The notes beneath the pieces are model-generated. The model was not told the origin of the DNA and did not search any database. It saw nothing but the letters and a program-made list of their open reading frames with translations. Below, piece by piece: positions 1-9,413 of a DNA stretch of 64,000 bases. The stretch comes from Nostoc sp. FACHB-892 (GTDB taxonomy: Bacteria > Cyanobacteriota > Cyanobacteriia > Cyanobacteriales > Nostocaceae), in assembly GCF_014698795.1 (NCBI RefSeq), contig NZ_JACJTR010000002.1, positions 186,001 to 250,000 on the forward strand, given 5' to 3'. Position 1 is the stretch's first letter. The number at the start of each line of letters is the position of its first letter. Both the position numbers and the translations under genes were made by a program.

Positions 1-145
1 CTACTAACTCAGCTTTTAATTCTGCCAGTTTTTTTAATACTGGTTGAGACTCTGCTGGATCTACGACAGCAGCGATATTTTGTCTGCGATCGTACAGCAA
101 AAATATATAGTTGTCTGAAAGTGCCTCAAGACGGATTACCTGCAT
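1..145 (-). CDS. gloB: Hydroxyacylglutathione hydrolase (glyoxalase II), N-terminal part only
   Basis: The reverse strand gives 48 codons beginning [19 protein letters not shown], which matches the start of cyanobacterial glyoxalase II. The gene runs off the left edge, so the metallo-beta-lactamase zinc motif (HxHxDH) is not in view. The family hydrolyses S-lactoylglutathione to D-lactate and glutathione in the cytosol. The start is supported by GGGAGG about 9 bases upstream. It is divergent from the glycan cluster that begins at 509. Identification rests only on the N-terminal sequence. Confidence 0.75.
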   Translation of the reverse strand, partial: MQVIRLEALSDNYIFLLYDRRQNIAAVVDPAESQPVLKKLAELKAELV

Positions 146-508
146 TACCTTTGCCTCCCTTATGAGTAGATATTTAGTATAAAAAACATCATACTTATGT
201 AAAATTTCGCTAGGCGAACTAGCAAATATGACGTTAACTTTATTGAAGCTTAATATCTAAAGTTAACTAAAAATATGCACTTTTCTATAATTTATGACAT
301 ATTAAAGGCTGATTCATCCTTGTCCTAAAAAAGCTCAAAAGTAAGAGATAGCTTATATTAAAACCATTCTCTAGTCTATAAAACCTTAGCTATTGAATAA
401 TAACAGTGACAAATTTTTGTCAACAAAAAGCAACTAAGATTTTTAGCACCAATAGCTCACATTTTATCAAAATTCCATCCAAAACTATATTAACGTCACA
501 AACCCTTT
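146..508. other. Divergent intergenic region, AT-rich
   Basis: This 363-base spacer separates gloB (minus) from the ATP-grasp gene (plus) and must hold promoters for both. It is AT-rich. I see no clear hairpin, operator or small gene. An open frame at 406-627 overlaps the real gene out of frame and was not accepted. Confidence 0.5.
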
Positions 509-1516
509 ATGTACAAAGAATTTCGGCAACAGGCAATTTCAGCAATTCGAGACGCTATAAACAACGTCCGATATCCAAAGCGCATACTTGTTGTGCGACA
601 GAAAGATCACCAGTCTACATACAATGACTACTTTCTTTATTGGGTAAGTCAAAATGTACCTGAAGCAGCACATCTGTTTGAACTCCATTATCTCCCTTGT
701 GAGATAAATGACTGGGATCGTTATGCACTATTTCTACCTTGGCTACAAGATCCCCTCAAAGAAAGATTTCCGCATATTTATCAATATGCCCAGCCAATAG
801 AAGCAGAATGTAAAAAACGTAACATTCCCATTGTCAATCCCATTGATAACCTCTCAAATTCAATTAAATCACTGGCAGCACAACGGATTGGTAGCATAAA
901 GGGCATTCGCACCGCCAAGACAGTGCCAATTACTGATCCAGAAGATTTCAAAAAGATACAAGGAGGATTGTCAACTCCTTTCTTTATCCGCGAAGACTGG
1001 GTACATGGCTGCCAAATCTTTTTCGTCCAAAATCTTGATGATTTGGCAAACATCCCTTTTGAAAAGTTTATTGCCCCTATTGCAGTAGAATTTCTCGATG
1101 TTAAGGGAGAAGATGGTCTGTATCGTAAGTATCGCTATTTCGCTATGGGAGATGAAGGTATCCCTGGCCCTTTAATGGTTTCCAAATCTTGGGAAGTACG
1201 CGACAACAATAATCGCGTCATTAATGAATCAATAATAGCAGAGGAAATTGCTTATTTTAGTGGAGAAGACCCCAATCACGAACTTTTGCAGCAAGCACGC
1301 AAAGCATTAGGTTTTGATTTTATGGCTTTTGATTACAGTTACGACGAACAGGGAAACCTCATTGTGTGGGAACCAAATCCTTTCCCAGTAATCTGGGGTT
1401 CACATGACGGTGATCCTGATAAAAAGTATGCATTGCCATCAATAGACCGCATCTATACAGCACTCCTCAAGTATTACTTGCAGCGTGCCAACATCTCAAT
1501 TAAAATACCAGCTTAA
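509..1516 (+). CDS. ATP-grasp-like protein, first gene of glycan cluster
   Basis: The protein has 335 residues. Its C-terminal part (about 285-320) reads FDFMAFDYSYDEQGNLIVWE followed by PNPFP, the pattern of the last ATP-grasp strands, in which acidic and Asn residues bind Mg-ATP (compare E-x-N-x-x-P in RimK and D-Ala-D-Ala ligases). The family joins a carboxylate to an amine or other nucleophile through an acyl-phosphate. No substrate can be named. It lies 75 bases upstream of a GT2 gene in the same direction, suggesting a modification step on the cluster's product. No strong Shine-Dalgarno precedes the ATG. A degenerate, non-catalytic member is possible. Confidence 0.6.
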   Translation: MYKEFRQQAISAIRDAINNVRYPKRILVVRQKDHQSTYNDYFLYWVSQNVPEAAHLFELHYLPCEINDWDRYALFLPWLQDPLKERFPHIYQYAQPIEAECKKRNIPIVNPIDNLSNSIKSLAAQRIGSIKGIRTAKTVPITDPEDFKKIQGGLSTPFFIREDWVHGCQIFFVQNLDDLANIPFEKFIAPIAVEFLDVKGEDGLYRKYRYFAMGDEGIPGPLMVSKSWEVRDNNNRVINESIIAEEIAYFSGEDPNHELLQQARKALGFDFMAFDYSYDEQGNLIVWEPNPFPVIWGSHDGDPDKKYALPSIDRIYTALLKYYLQRANISIKIPA

Positions 1517-1591
1517 TTTATTTTCCACTAATTAATTTTATCCAGCGTGAATTTTGAACTATACCTTTTCAACAAGAAGAGTGTTTAATCA

Positions 1592-2644
1592 ATGACTCCA
1601 CTTGTTTCAATCGTTGTTACCTGTTTTAATCAAGCTAGCTATCTAGAACGCTCAGTTAAAAGCGTACTATCGCAAACATTTACTGACCTTGAATGTATTA
1701 TGGTAGATGATGGCTCTACTGATAATACACAAGAAGTAGCTCAACAATTGATCAGTCTAGATTCAAGAGTTAGTTACTTCTATAAGGAAAATGGCGGAGT
1801 ATCATCAAGTCGTAATTTTGGCTTTAAACAGGCACAAGGTAAGTGGATTCAGTTTCTAGATGGAGATGATTGGATTCACAAAGATAAAATTAAATTTCAA
1901 TTAGATCATTTAAGTACCTTAGATGTTCAAGAAAATATTGTTTTATATACAGATTATGAACGGGTATTTATAGACAGAGAACAACAAATTATTAACAGAC
2001 AGGAAAATATAGTCGGTTCTTTATCAAGAGAGCAATTGATTGAGCGATTACTCATCCCTGATTTTTTAGCTGATTCTCCATTTCCCTTGCTTCAGCAATG
2101 TTTATTGATGGATATAAATGTCCAAAACAAAAAAAAATTTGATGAGCGCTTAAAAGCTTTGCAAGATAGAGATTTTACAATAGACCTTTTAATTGCCAAT
2201 GTTAATTTTGTCTATACACCTATGATAGGAGCATACTACACAAAGCATCAGTCTAATAGAACTAATAACTGGCCTTATATGAAAGCTTATTACATATTGT
2301 TATACGAAACAGTGTGCAGTAAACATCATGATTTAATCCCTTTATGCCAAGTAGGCATAAATTTTTTGCTTAAAGAAGCAATTAAAGAAAAAGAGCAAGA
2401 TAATTTTGATCGGCTAATTAAAATATTTTCCCCTCCTTTGTACTTATTAAATAAAAAAATCAAGATTAATTATAGGTATTTAGTTAAGCTGATTTATCAA
2501 ACTAGGCTAATTACTCCCAGTTTTATACTTTATGAAAAATACCGAGGCCCACGCGGCCAAAAATTTATATCTATTTTTTCACAGTTCATCAATTTGTTCA
2601 AAAAACCCAAAAGTAGTTATGGTAACAGTGACAAAAGCAACTAA
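1592..2644 (+). CDS. Family 2 glycosyltransferase
   Basis: This is a 350-residue inverting GT-A enzyme. The N-terminus has the GT2 nucleotide-binding start (VSIVVTCFNQASYLERSVKS), VDDGSTD at about 38-44 and the metal-binding LDGDD at 89-93. The C-terminal 150 residues are Lys-rich and show no recognised domain. GT2 enzymes add a sugar from an NDP-sugar donor at the cytoplasmic face during glycan assembly. The stop is 3 bases before the next start, so it is co-transcribed with the following GT4 gene. Donor and acceptor are unknown. Confidence 0.88.
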   Translation: MTPLVSIVVTCFNQASYLERSVKSVLSQTFTDLECIMVDDGSTDNTQEVAQQLISLDSRVSYFYKENGGVSSSRNFGFKQAQGKWIQFLDGDDWIHKDKIKFQLDHLSTLDVQENIVLYTDYERVFIDREQQIINRQENIVGSLSREQLIERLLIPDFLADSPFPLLQQCLLMDINVQNKKKFDERLKALQDRDFTIDLLIANVNFVYTPMIGAYYTKHQSNRTNNWPYMKAYYILLYETVCSKHHDLIPLCQVGINFLLKEAIKEKEQDNFDRLIKIFSPPLYLLNKKIKINYRYLVKLIYQTRLITPSFILYEKYRGPRGQKFISIFSQFINLFKKPKSSYGNSDKSN

Positions 2645-2647
2645 TAT

Positions 2648-3805
2648 ATGAAAGCAAAAGTTTCGTTAGTTGTAAGTGACTTGTCTGGAGGAGGCTCAGT
2701 TCGAGCTTTTTTACTAGCTCAAGTTCTAAAAAAACTCGACTATCAAGTTGAGATTGTAGGATTTTTATTTGGTCAAGAATTATATGCTATTCCTCCTAAA
2801 GGAATACCAGTAGTTGCTATTGATGGTAAAAACTATCCTGAGTTTTTTACTTCAGCTAAAAAACTTTGGCAAAAGCTAGATGGAGATATTATTTATGCAG
2901 TCAAACCTAAACCGACAAGTTTTGGTGTGCCTCTACTGCATAAATTAGTTAGTCGTCGTCCTTTACTTTTAGATATGGATGACTGGGAACTTAGCTGGCA
3001 TGGAGGTTTTGAATGGAAGTATCGCCCTAATCTTAAGCAATTTGCTAGGGACATCTTGAAGAAAAATGGTGCATTAAGATTTCCCGATCATCCACTTTAT
3101 CTCCAGTGGATGGAAAGTTTAGTATCTCGTGCCAATGGGATTACGATAGATACTGAGTTTCTTCAAAACCGCTTTGGGGGTGTTTATTTGCCCAATGGCA
3201 AAGATACTGCCATGTTTGATCCTGATAAATATAATCCAGAGGTCAGCAGAGAGCGTTATGGTTTGGCAAAGTATCGAGTTCTCATGTTTCCTGGTGCGCC
3301 AAGACCTCACAAGGGAGTTGAAGATGTCTTAATAGCGTTAGATGAGTTGAATCAGCAAGATTTGAAATTAGTAATTGTAGGAGGCAGCCCTTACGATGAT
3401 TATGATCAGCAGCTAATTCAAAAATGGGGACGCTGGATTATTAAGTTACCAAAGTGCCCTGTTGAGGTTATGCCTGAGGTTGTGGCAGCTGCTCACGTTG
3501 TAGTTGTTCCCCAGAGAGATAGCATAATTGCTCGTGCCCAATTTCCTTTAAAGCTAACAGATGGAATGGCAATGGCTAAACCTGTTTTATCCACACGAGT
3601 AGGAGATATTCCCGAAATTTTAGCAAAAACTGGTTATTTAGTTGATCCTAATTGTCCCCAACAAATTGCTGCACAGATTCAACTGATATTTGCCGATATA
3701 GAACAAGCAAAGGAGCAAGGTAGAAAGGCTAGAGAAAGGTGTTTAGAAAAGTACAGCTTAGAAGCGATGGGAGCTACTTTATCTGAGTTAATTTCCCGCT
3801 TGTGA
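2648..3805 (+). CDS. Family 4 glycosyltransferase (GT-B fold)
   Basis: The protein has 385 residues. The N-terminal domain carries a Gly-rich stretch (SDLSGGGSVRAF) typical of GT4 acceptor domains. The C-terminal domain has PGAPRPHKGVEDVLIAL and KLTDGMAMAKPVLSTRVGDIPEIL, the donor-sugar binding region. GT4 enzymes are retaining transferases. An atypical point is that the usual E-x7-E reads as a Lys/Asp-containing variant around residues 296-318. It is tightly linked to the upstream GT2 (3-base gap) and precedes the ABC exporter by 118 bases. Confidence 0.85.
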   Translation: MKAKVSLVVSDLSGGGSVRAFLLAQVLKKLDYQVEIVGFLFGQELYAIPPKGIPVVAIDGKNYPEFFTSAKKLWQKLDGDIIYAVKPKPTSFGVPLLHKLVSRRPLLLDMDDWELSWHGGFEWKYRPNLKQFARDILKKNGALRFPDHPLYLQWMESLVSRANGITIDTEFLQNRFGGVYLPNGKDTAMFDPDKYNPEVSRERYGLAKYRVLMFPGAPRPHKGVEDVLIALDELNQQDLKLVIVGGSPYDDYDQQLIQKWGRWIIKLPKCPVEVMPEVVAAAHVVVVPQRDSIIARAQFPLKLTDGMAMAKPVLSTRVGDIPEILAKTGYLVDPNCPQQIAAQIQLIFADIEQAKEQGRKARERCLEKYSLEAMGATLSELISRL

Positions 3806-3923
3806 GGATGATGCATGATTATAAATCTATATCTATATACAATAATAGCTCTAACCTGAAAAGCTTTATGTATAGTAATTTTTATAGCCGCTATAAAACT
3901 ATAAATTTAAATATAAACTCCCA

Positions 3924-6158
3924 ATGTCTAACAGAAAATTACTAGTAAAATTTGCCAAACCTTATCCATTTAGGATCTTTTTGACGATCTTGTTTGGATT
4001 TTCTGGCGCTTTATTTAACGGTGTGGGTACGACACTAATTGTGCCAGTAATTCTTCAAATAGTAGGTCAACCTGTAGATTTAACAGGCGCTCCGCCAATT
4101 ATTAAATCCATTATCTCTCCCTTTGAGCAGATTCCTGAAAGTTACCGCTTAACGGTGATGGCTGGCTCAATTGTATTTGTAATTATTTTAAAAAATTTAG
4201 CTGGCTATATTGGTACTTTGGTGTCGAGTTCATTAACACGGACGCTGACATCAGATATGCGAGAAGCAGGCTTAAAGCTATTACTAGATATTGACATAGA
4301 TTATTACAGCAAAATGAAAGTTGGTGATATCATCAACAGTCTTGGAGGAGAAATTAGTCGTGCTGCTAGTGCTATAGGCAGTGTTATAAGGTTAATCATA
4401 CTGGCAATTACGATTTTAGTTTTTGTGGCTTTGTTGCTATCAATTTCCTGGCAGTTGACCATTGCCACTACAGTGTTGCTAAGTTTGGTGACATTAATCA
4501 ATCAGTACGCGATTTACCGCTCAAGAGATTTTGGTGCCCAGCTTTCGGAGATGTCCAAAGCTTATTCGATTTCTGTGTTAGAAATGCTAAATGGAATTCG
4601 CTTAGTAAAGGCGACTGGAAATGAAGACAGAGAATATAAACGGATTAAAAAGCTAATTCGTGACCGGGAAAAAGCAGATTTTCAATCCCAAGTTAATTCT
4701 GAGGCGATTGCACCAATTAGCGAGGTCACGGGCATTATAGCCTTAATAGTGATTGTCTTTTTGGGTCGCACTTTATTTGCTGAACAGCTTAGTTTAGTAT
4801 CAGCCGTTTTGATTACATATTTATTGTTGCTATTGCGACTACTACCGTTTATTTCTCAGTTAAATACTCTTCGGAGTAGTTTTGCTAATACTGCTTCTAG
4901 CGTTGATATTGTCGCTGATTTTTTACGTCATGATAATAAACCGTTCATGGGAAGCGGTACAATTCCTTATGAGAAATTAAAAGAGGGAGTGCATTTTAAG
5001 GATCTCTGTTTTTCGTACCCTAATCATCAAAACATAGTACTTCGGGATGTCAATTTATATTTACCACGTGGTACTACTCTGGCTTTGGTGGGTAGTTCTG
5101 GTGCTGGTAAATCAACAATGGCAGACCTCTTACCGAGATTTTATGACCTCACATCTGGCTGTATTACCCTAGACGGAATAGATTTGCGAGATTTCGATTT
5201 GAAATCGGTGCGGAAGGCGATGGGGATTGTCAGTCAAGATACGTTTCTCTTTAATGATTCGGTTCGGAACAATATTGCTTATGGACGACCAGAGGCTAGT
5301 GATGATGAAATTCTCATAGCCGCAAAGCGAGCAAACGCCTATGAGTTTATTAGCAGATTACCTCAAGGATTTGATACGCAGATTGGCGATCGCGGTGTGA
5401 TGTTATCGGGTGGACAAAGGCAAAGATTAGCGATCGCTCGCGCACTACTGCAAAATCCCGAAATTCTAATTTTAGATGAAGCTACCAGTGCTTTAGATAC
5501 AGTTTCTGAACGCTTAGTGCAAGCTGCACTCGATGAGCTAAGTCGCGATCGCACAACCCTAGTTATCGCTCACCGCCTTTCCACAGTCCAAAAAGCCCAT
5601 CAAATCGCCGTTTTAGACCAAGGAAGTGTAGTAGAAATCGGCACTCATGAAGAACTTTTACAAAAAGGTGGTTACTACTCACGCCTCTACTCAATGCAAT
5701 TTGCTGATCAGGCTGAAACTTCCACTAAAACGAATCCCAGCTTTAACCGAATTTCTCACGAACTGCGGACAAGGCTTAACTCAATGATTGGTTTCCTTGG
5801 GTTATTAGTTGACGATCTGGTAGACAATTCCCAAGAGCGGCACGAATTAATTGACGAATCATACAATTCAGCCTTAAGGGTTCTCAACGCCATTGATGTA
5901 TTAGACGATGTGGTTAACCTGAAAATTAACTGGGAGTTATCGTCAGATATGGATCAAAATGTAAATGACCAGTATCAAAACTTTACTCATATCTCAGATG
6001 AGTTTCGCACACGTATCTATCCCATCCTTAGCTCTCTGCGATCGCTAGGCGATAAATTAAAATCCGAACCCCAAAAACAAAATCCATTAATTTTAGAATC
6101 TTATAACTCTGCTATTTACCTACTAGAGAAATTAAAGATTTTTGAGGATAGAGTTTAA
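3924..6158 (+). CDS. ABC exporter (fused TMD-NBD) with two C-terminal HisKA-like segments
   Basis: The protein has 744 residues. Residues 1-340 form the transmembrane domain (several hydrophobic helices). The NBD follows with Walker A (GSSGAGKST), signature LSGGQRQRLAIARAL and Walker B ILILDEATSAL. A standard MsbA-type exporter would end near residue 600. Here about 140 residues follow. Residues 607-670 start FNRISHELRTRLNSMIGF, an H-box of the HisKA dimerisation domain with His612 and TR in place of the usual TP. Residues 687-744 repeat the pattern as FTHISDEFRTRIYP with Asp692 replacing the His. No HATPase domain is present. Its position among glycosyltransferases suggests export or flipping of a lipid-linked or peptide-linked glycan. 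Confidence 0.9.
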   Translation: MSNRKLLVKFAKPYPFRIFLTILFGFSGALFNGVGTTLIVPVILQIVGQPVDLTGAPPIIKSIISPFEQIPESYRLTVMAGSIVFVIILKNLAGYIGTLVSSSLTRTLTSDMREAGLKLLLDIDIDYYSKMKVGDIINSLGGEISRAASAIGSVIRLIILAITILVFVALLLSISWQLTIATTVLLSLVTLINQYAIYRSRDFGAQLSEMSKAYSISVLEMLNGIRLVKATGNEDREYKRIKKLIRDREKADFQSQVNSEAIAPISEVTGIIALIVIVFLGRTLFAEQLSLVSAVLITYLLLLLRLLPFISQLNTLRSSFANTASSVDIVADFLRHDNKPFMGSGTIPYEKLKEGVHFKDLCFSYPNHQNIVLRDVNLYLPRGTTLALVGSSGAGKSTMADLLPRFYDLTSGCITLDGIDLRDFDLKSVRKAMGIVSQDTFLFNDSVRNNIAYGRPEASDDEILIAAKRANAYEFISRLPQGFDTQIGDRGVMLSGGQRQRLAIARALLQNPEILILDEATSALDTVSERLVQAALDELSRDRTTLVIAHRLSTVQKAHQIAVLDQGSVVEIGTHEELLQKGGYYSRLYSMQFADQAETSTKTNPSFNRISHELRTRLNSMIGFLGLLVDDLVDNSQERHELIDESYNSALRVLNAIDVLDDVVNLKINWELSSDMDQNVNDQYQNFTHISDEFRTRIYPILSSLRSLGDKLKSEPQKQNPLILESYNSAIYLLEKLKIFEDRV

Positions 6159-6203
6159 CTTTAGTTAATGTAATTAACAATTGAAAACCTATTATCCAAA
6201 ACA

Positions 6204-7421
6204 ATGATAAATTTTTCAAAAAAAAATCAATACATTTTTTACACCAGAGAGTTATCACTACAACCAGACACAGCGCACGAAATTCATGATGTCCTTTGTG
6301 CCAACGCAGCGGCTAACTTAGGCTACTCCTCAGTTTTAATGTATCCAGATAAGAAAAAATCTTCTGCTAATCTCCTATCGTTAATTTATCTTGAAAAACC
6401 CAAAAAGCCTGATAGGGAATTTATAGAATTTTATGATGTTCAAGAAAAGCTCAAAATTGCGGCATTGCCAATGCCTTGGCCTATTGATCAAATAGGTGGT
6501 AAATTTACTAATTCTAGTACAGTAGTAACCAAGTATTTTTTACCTGTTCATATCCGCCCTAATTCTAAAGTTGTCCACACACGGGATTGGAACTTTGTCA
6601 AAGCCGCAGTCAAAAATAAAATTCCTACTATTTATGAACGTCACTACTTTCAAGACCAAAAATATGAGCCAGAAATTGTCCACAGCTCCTATTTTAAAAT
6701 AGCCATAACTCAGTCTGAACCCATCCGGCAAAGCCTAATAGAATATGGAATGCCACCGGAAAAGGTCGTTTGGCTACATAACGGATTCAATCAATCATTT
6801 TCAATCAGACAGCCTAAAGAAGCGGAAATATGGCGTCAAGAATTGCTTATGAATGGGCGTAAGCATTTAGTTGTCTATTCAGGCGCTTTGTATCCTTTCA
6901 AAGGAGTTGATCTGTTAATCGATTCTGCTAAAGAATTGCCAGAAATTCAGTTTGTCATTACAGGAGGTACAGAAGCACAAGTACAAGCATATCAACAACT
7001 AGCTAGAGATAAAAATATAGAAAACGTTGAGTTTTTAGGTTGGATACTTCCACGGGAACGATTAGTCAGCTTGTTTCAAGCAGCTGATATTTTGGTTCAT
7101 CCTCACTGCGCTGGAAAATCAGCAGATTTTACGAATCCAGTTAAGTTTTTTCAGTACATGGCTGCTGGTACTCCGATAGTGGCAACTGAGATTCCACCTT
7201 TAATGGAATTCAAGGCATCACCTTTAATTGCTAGTTGGTGTACACCAGATGACCCGCATAAACTTTCCCAATCTATTCTACATACTTTAGAAACCTATCC
7301 CCGTAAAATAGAGGGTTATGCAGCTAGTATAGATTTTGCCCAGCAATTTTCTTGGGAGAATAGAATTACCAAAATATTAAGCTACATAGAAGAAGCTCAA
7401 CGTCCACCTATTCTGGTGTAA
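6204..7421 (+). CDS. Family 4 glycosyltransferase (GT-B fold)
   Basis: The protein has 405 residues. The C-terminal donor domain shows VVYSGALYPFKGVDLLIDSA, LGWILPRERLVSLFQAADILVHPH and NPVKFFQYMAAGTPIVATEIPP, which is the GT4 nucleotide-sugar site. The N-terminal half has HTRDWNFVKAA. It lies 45 bases after the exporter gene and is probably in the same operon. The sugar transferred cannot be read from sequence. Confidence 0.85.
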   Translation: MINFSKKNQYIFYTRELSLQPDTAHEIHDVLCANAAANLGYSSVLMYPDKKKSSANLLSLIYLEKPKKPDREFIEFYDVQEKLKIAALPMPWPIDQIGGKFTNSSTVVTKYFLPVHIRPNSKVVHTRDWNFVKAAVKNKIPTIYERHYFQDQKYEPEIVHSSYFKIAITQSEPIRQSLIEYGMPPEKVVWLHNGFNQSFSIRQPKEAEIWRQELLMNGRKHLVVYSGALYPFKGVDLLIDSAKELPEIQFVITGGTEAQVQAYQQLARDKNIENVEFLGWILPRERLVSLFQAADILVHPHCAGKSADFTNPVKFFQYMAAGTPIVATEIPPLMEFKASPLIASWCTPDDPHKLSQSILHTLETYPRKIEGYAASIDFAQQFSWENRITKILSYIEEAQRPPILV

Positions 7422-7466
7422 CGGTATAAAAACTAACTTAAAACTAACTACAAATAAATAGGATTT

Positions 7467-8426
7467 ATGACTATCAAAACTGTTGGCATGATTAGTAGCT
7501 ATTCAGGTCTTGCTAAAACCAGAGATTGGTTATGGCAACAAACTCCGCACCACTTTGGTGTTTGGGGCAATATCCAAATGTTGAAAATAGCCCACAAGCC
7601 AGACTTTATGTTGCTATATCAGTTTGATTTTCCCCAACCATCTCCCCAACCATCTTTGTTAGATATTATTCGTAAACGACAAAGAAAACCAGAAATAAAT
7701 ATAGCATCTCTATTATGTGGTGTGCCGAAAGAGCGAATTATTTATTTTCTCCGCGAACCGCCCCTAGATGAGATTGTAGAAATAAATAAACGGAATTATC
7801 AGGAAGCTCAAAAGTATTGTGGTCACGTTTCCGGGCCCGATGACTTTGCACCCAATCCCGATTATATGCCCGCTATTTGGTATCATGCCAAATCATTTGA
7901 AGATTTAAATGAGATGCCAGTGCCGGAAAAAATTGCCCCATGCAGTTGGATTACTTCGGGAATTAGCCGGACAGCTAACCATCGCCAGCGTTTAGACTTT
8001 TTAAAATCATTGCAAGCTAGCGATACTAAGTTCGATTTGTATGGGCGGGACTTACCTGCATGGTCGCCAACAAAAGGAGAACTTGGTCACAAATGGCATG
8101 GAATGGCACCATACTACTACAATCTGGCAATTGAAAATTATGCTGATAATAATTGGTATGTAAGTGAAAAACTTTGGGATAGTTTGCTTGCTTGGTGTCT
8201 ACCAATTTACTATGGTGGCCCGGCTGCCGATAAATTATTGCCACCGGGTAGTTTTTTGCGGTTGCCGAGTTTAGATGAAAAAGGCATTGCATACATCCAA
8301 GAAGTGACAGCTACACCTGATGCTTGGTATGCTGCCAAAGATGCGATCGCAGAAGCACGTCAAATCATTTTACACAAATTAAACTTGCTTAACTGGTTGT
8401 CAAACTTTGTTGATCAACACTCATAA
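7467..8426 (+). CDS. GT10 (alpha-1,3-fucosyltransferase-like) glycosyltransferase
   Basis: The protein has 319 residues. The C-terminal third holds the GT10 signature: NLAIENYADNNWYVSEKLWD followed by a hydrophobic stretch and PIYYGG, then a PPGSFL segment, as in FucT enzymes that bind GDP-fucose. Residues around 158-190 (TSGISRTANHRQRLDFLKSL) match the preceding conserved loop with the Arg-containing donor site. The family transfers L-fucose, or occasionally other GDP-sugars, in alpha linkage. A gmd gene for GDP-4-keto-6-deoxymannose lies 35 kb away in the same window, while a GDP-fucose synthase is not present here. The gene ends 3 bases before the next start. Confidence 0.75.
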   Translation: MTIKTVGMISSYSGLAKTRDWLWQQTPHHFGVWGNIQMLKIAHKPDFMLLYQFDFPQPSPQPSLLDIIRKRQRKPEINIASLLCGVPKERIIYFLREPPLDEIVEINKRNYQEAQKYCGHVSGPDDFAPNPDYMPAIWYHAKSFEDLNEMPVPEKIAPCSWITSGISRTANHRQRLDFLKSLQASDTKFDLYGRDLPAWSPTKGELGHKWHGMAPYYYNLAIENYADNNWYVSEKLWDSLLAWCLPIYYGGPAADKLLPPGSFLRLPSLDEKGIAYIQEVTATPDAWYAAKDAIAEARQIILHKLNLLNWLSNFVDQHS

Positions 8427-8429
8427 ATT

Positions 8430-9410
8430 ATGAATGGTATTTGTACCCTTGGCAATGATTATGTTTTCGATCAACTGGTGGCTTTGCTCAACAGTATCGA
8501 TGCTATCTTGGGGACGGAAACTCCCGTTTGTATCTATCCTTTTGATGATCAAACACAGCGAATTGTTGATGAAATAGCTAAACGTCCTAATGTATTTCTT
8601 TACGATAATCAAGAATCAATCAATCGTTGGGATCAATTTATGCTCTCAGCAGCACCAGAACGATTGAATCGCATTAAATCTCGTCTTTATGGCGCTCACC
8701 GTCGTTTTTGCGCCTTTGATGGGCCATTCGATAAGTTCATCTATTTAGATGCAGACACCTTAGTAATGAACTCTCTTGCAGAGGTATTTGAAAAGCTCGA
8801 TAGTTATGATTTTGTTGTCTACGATTTTCAATTTAAAGACGTTAGTAAAATATATAATATAAATTCTCCCAAATTACTAGAAATTTTCGAGCAAAAGCGC
8901 ATTGATGCCGAAATATTTTGCTCAGGCTTTTATGGCTCAAAACGAGGCATATTTAACTCAGAACAAAGAGATTTTCTAATATCCCAGTTACAAAATGGTG
9001 AAGCAGAAATTTTGTATGAAGGTGCCGGTGAGCAACCACTGATAAACTATATGGTAATGAGGTCTAATCTTGCTATTTATAACTTTGCTCAACAACTACC
9101 AGATAATGAAACAACTGGATGTTCTGCCACATCTAAGCACTTTGAGGAACGAGAACATCTTCTTTATGACAGAGGAAATCAACTAACTTACCTTCATTAC
9201 ATTGGTATTCCTCCTAATATTAATCAAGCCGTTTGCGCTGGAGAAAATATTGAGTTTCCCTATCGAGATTTATTTCTTTACTATCGTTATTTACACGAGC
9301 CAGAAAAGCGCCCAGTCTTTAAAAATCCTCCTAAGAATTATAATGAGGCTCCCACACCAAATTTACTTACAAGAGCTTTGCGAAAGTTTAAGTTAATTAA
9401 CCAAGGATAA
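8430..9410 (+). CDS. GT-A fold glycosyltransferase-like protein, tandem paralogue 1
   Basis: The protein has 326 residues. It begins MNGICTLGNDYVFDQLVALL, an N-terminal nucleotide-binding strand-helix, and has a DxD motif at 107-109 in FIYLDADTLVMNSL, as in GT8-type enzymes. A downstream SGFYGSKRGIF and a Q-P-L-I-N-Y block are shared with the next two genes. I believe it belongs to a cyanobacterial family catalogued as Npun_R2821/Npun_R2822, unverified here. It likely transfers a sugar from an NDP-sugar, and the substrate is unknown. It is closely spaced in the operon, with 3 bases on each side. Confidence 0.7.
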   Translation: MNGICTLGNDYVFDQLVALLNSIDAILGTETPVCIYPFDDQTQRIVDEIAKRPNVFLYDNQESINRWDQFMLSAAPERLNRIKSRLYGAHRRFCAFDGPFDKFIYLDADTLVMNSLAEVFEKLDSYDFVVYDFQFKDVSKIYNINSPKLLEIFEQKRIDAEIFCSGFYGSKRGIFNSEQRDFLISQLQNGEAEILYEGAGEQPLINYMVMRSNLAIYNFAQQLPDNETTGCSATSKHFEEREHLLYDRGNQLTYLHYIGIPPNINQAVCAGENIEFPYRDLFLYYRYLHEPEKRPVFKNPPKNYNEAPTPNLLTRALRKFKLINQG

Positions 9411-9413
9411 TTT

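Noticed and set aside
406..627. 73-codon frame at the start of the glycan cluster
   Set aside because: It overlaps the well-supported gene at 509 in another frame and has low-complexity composition.
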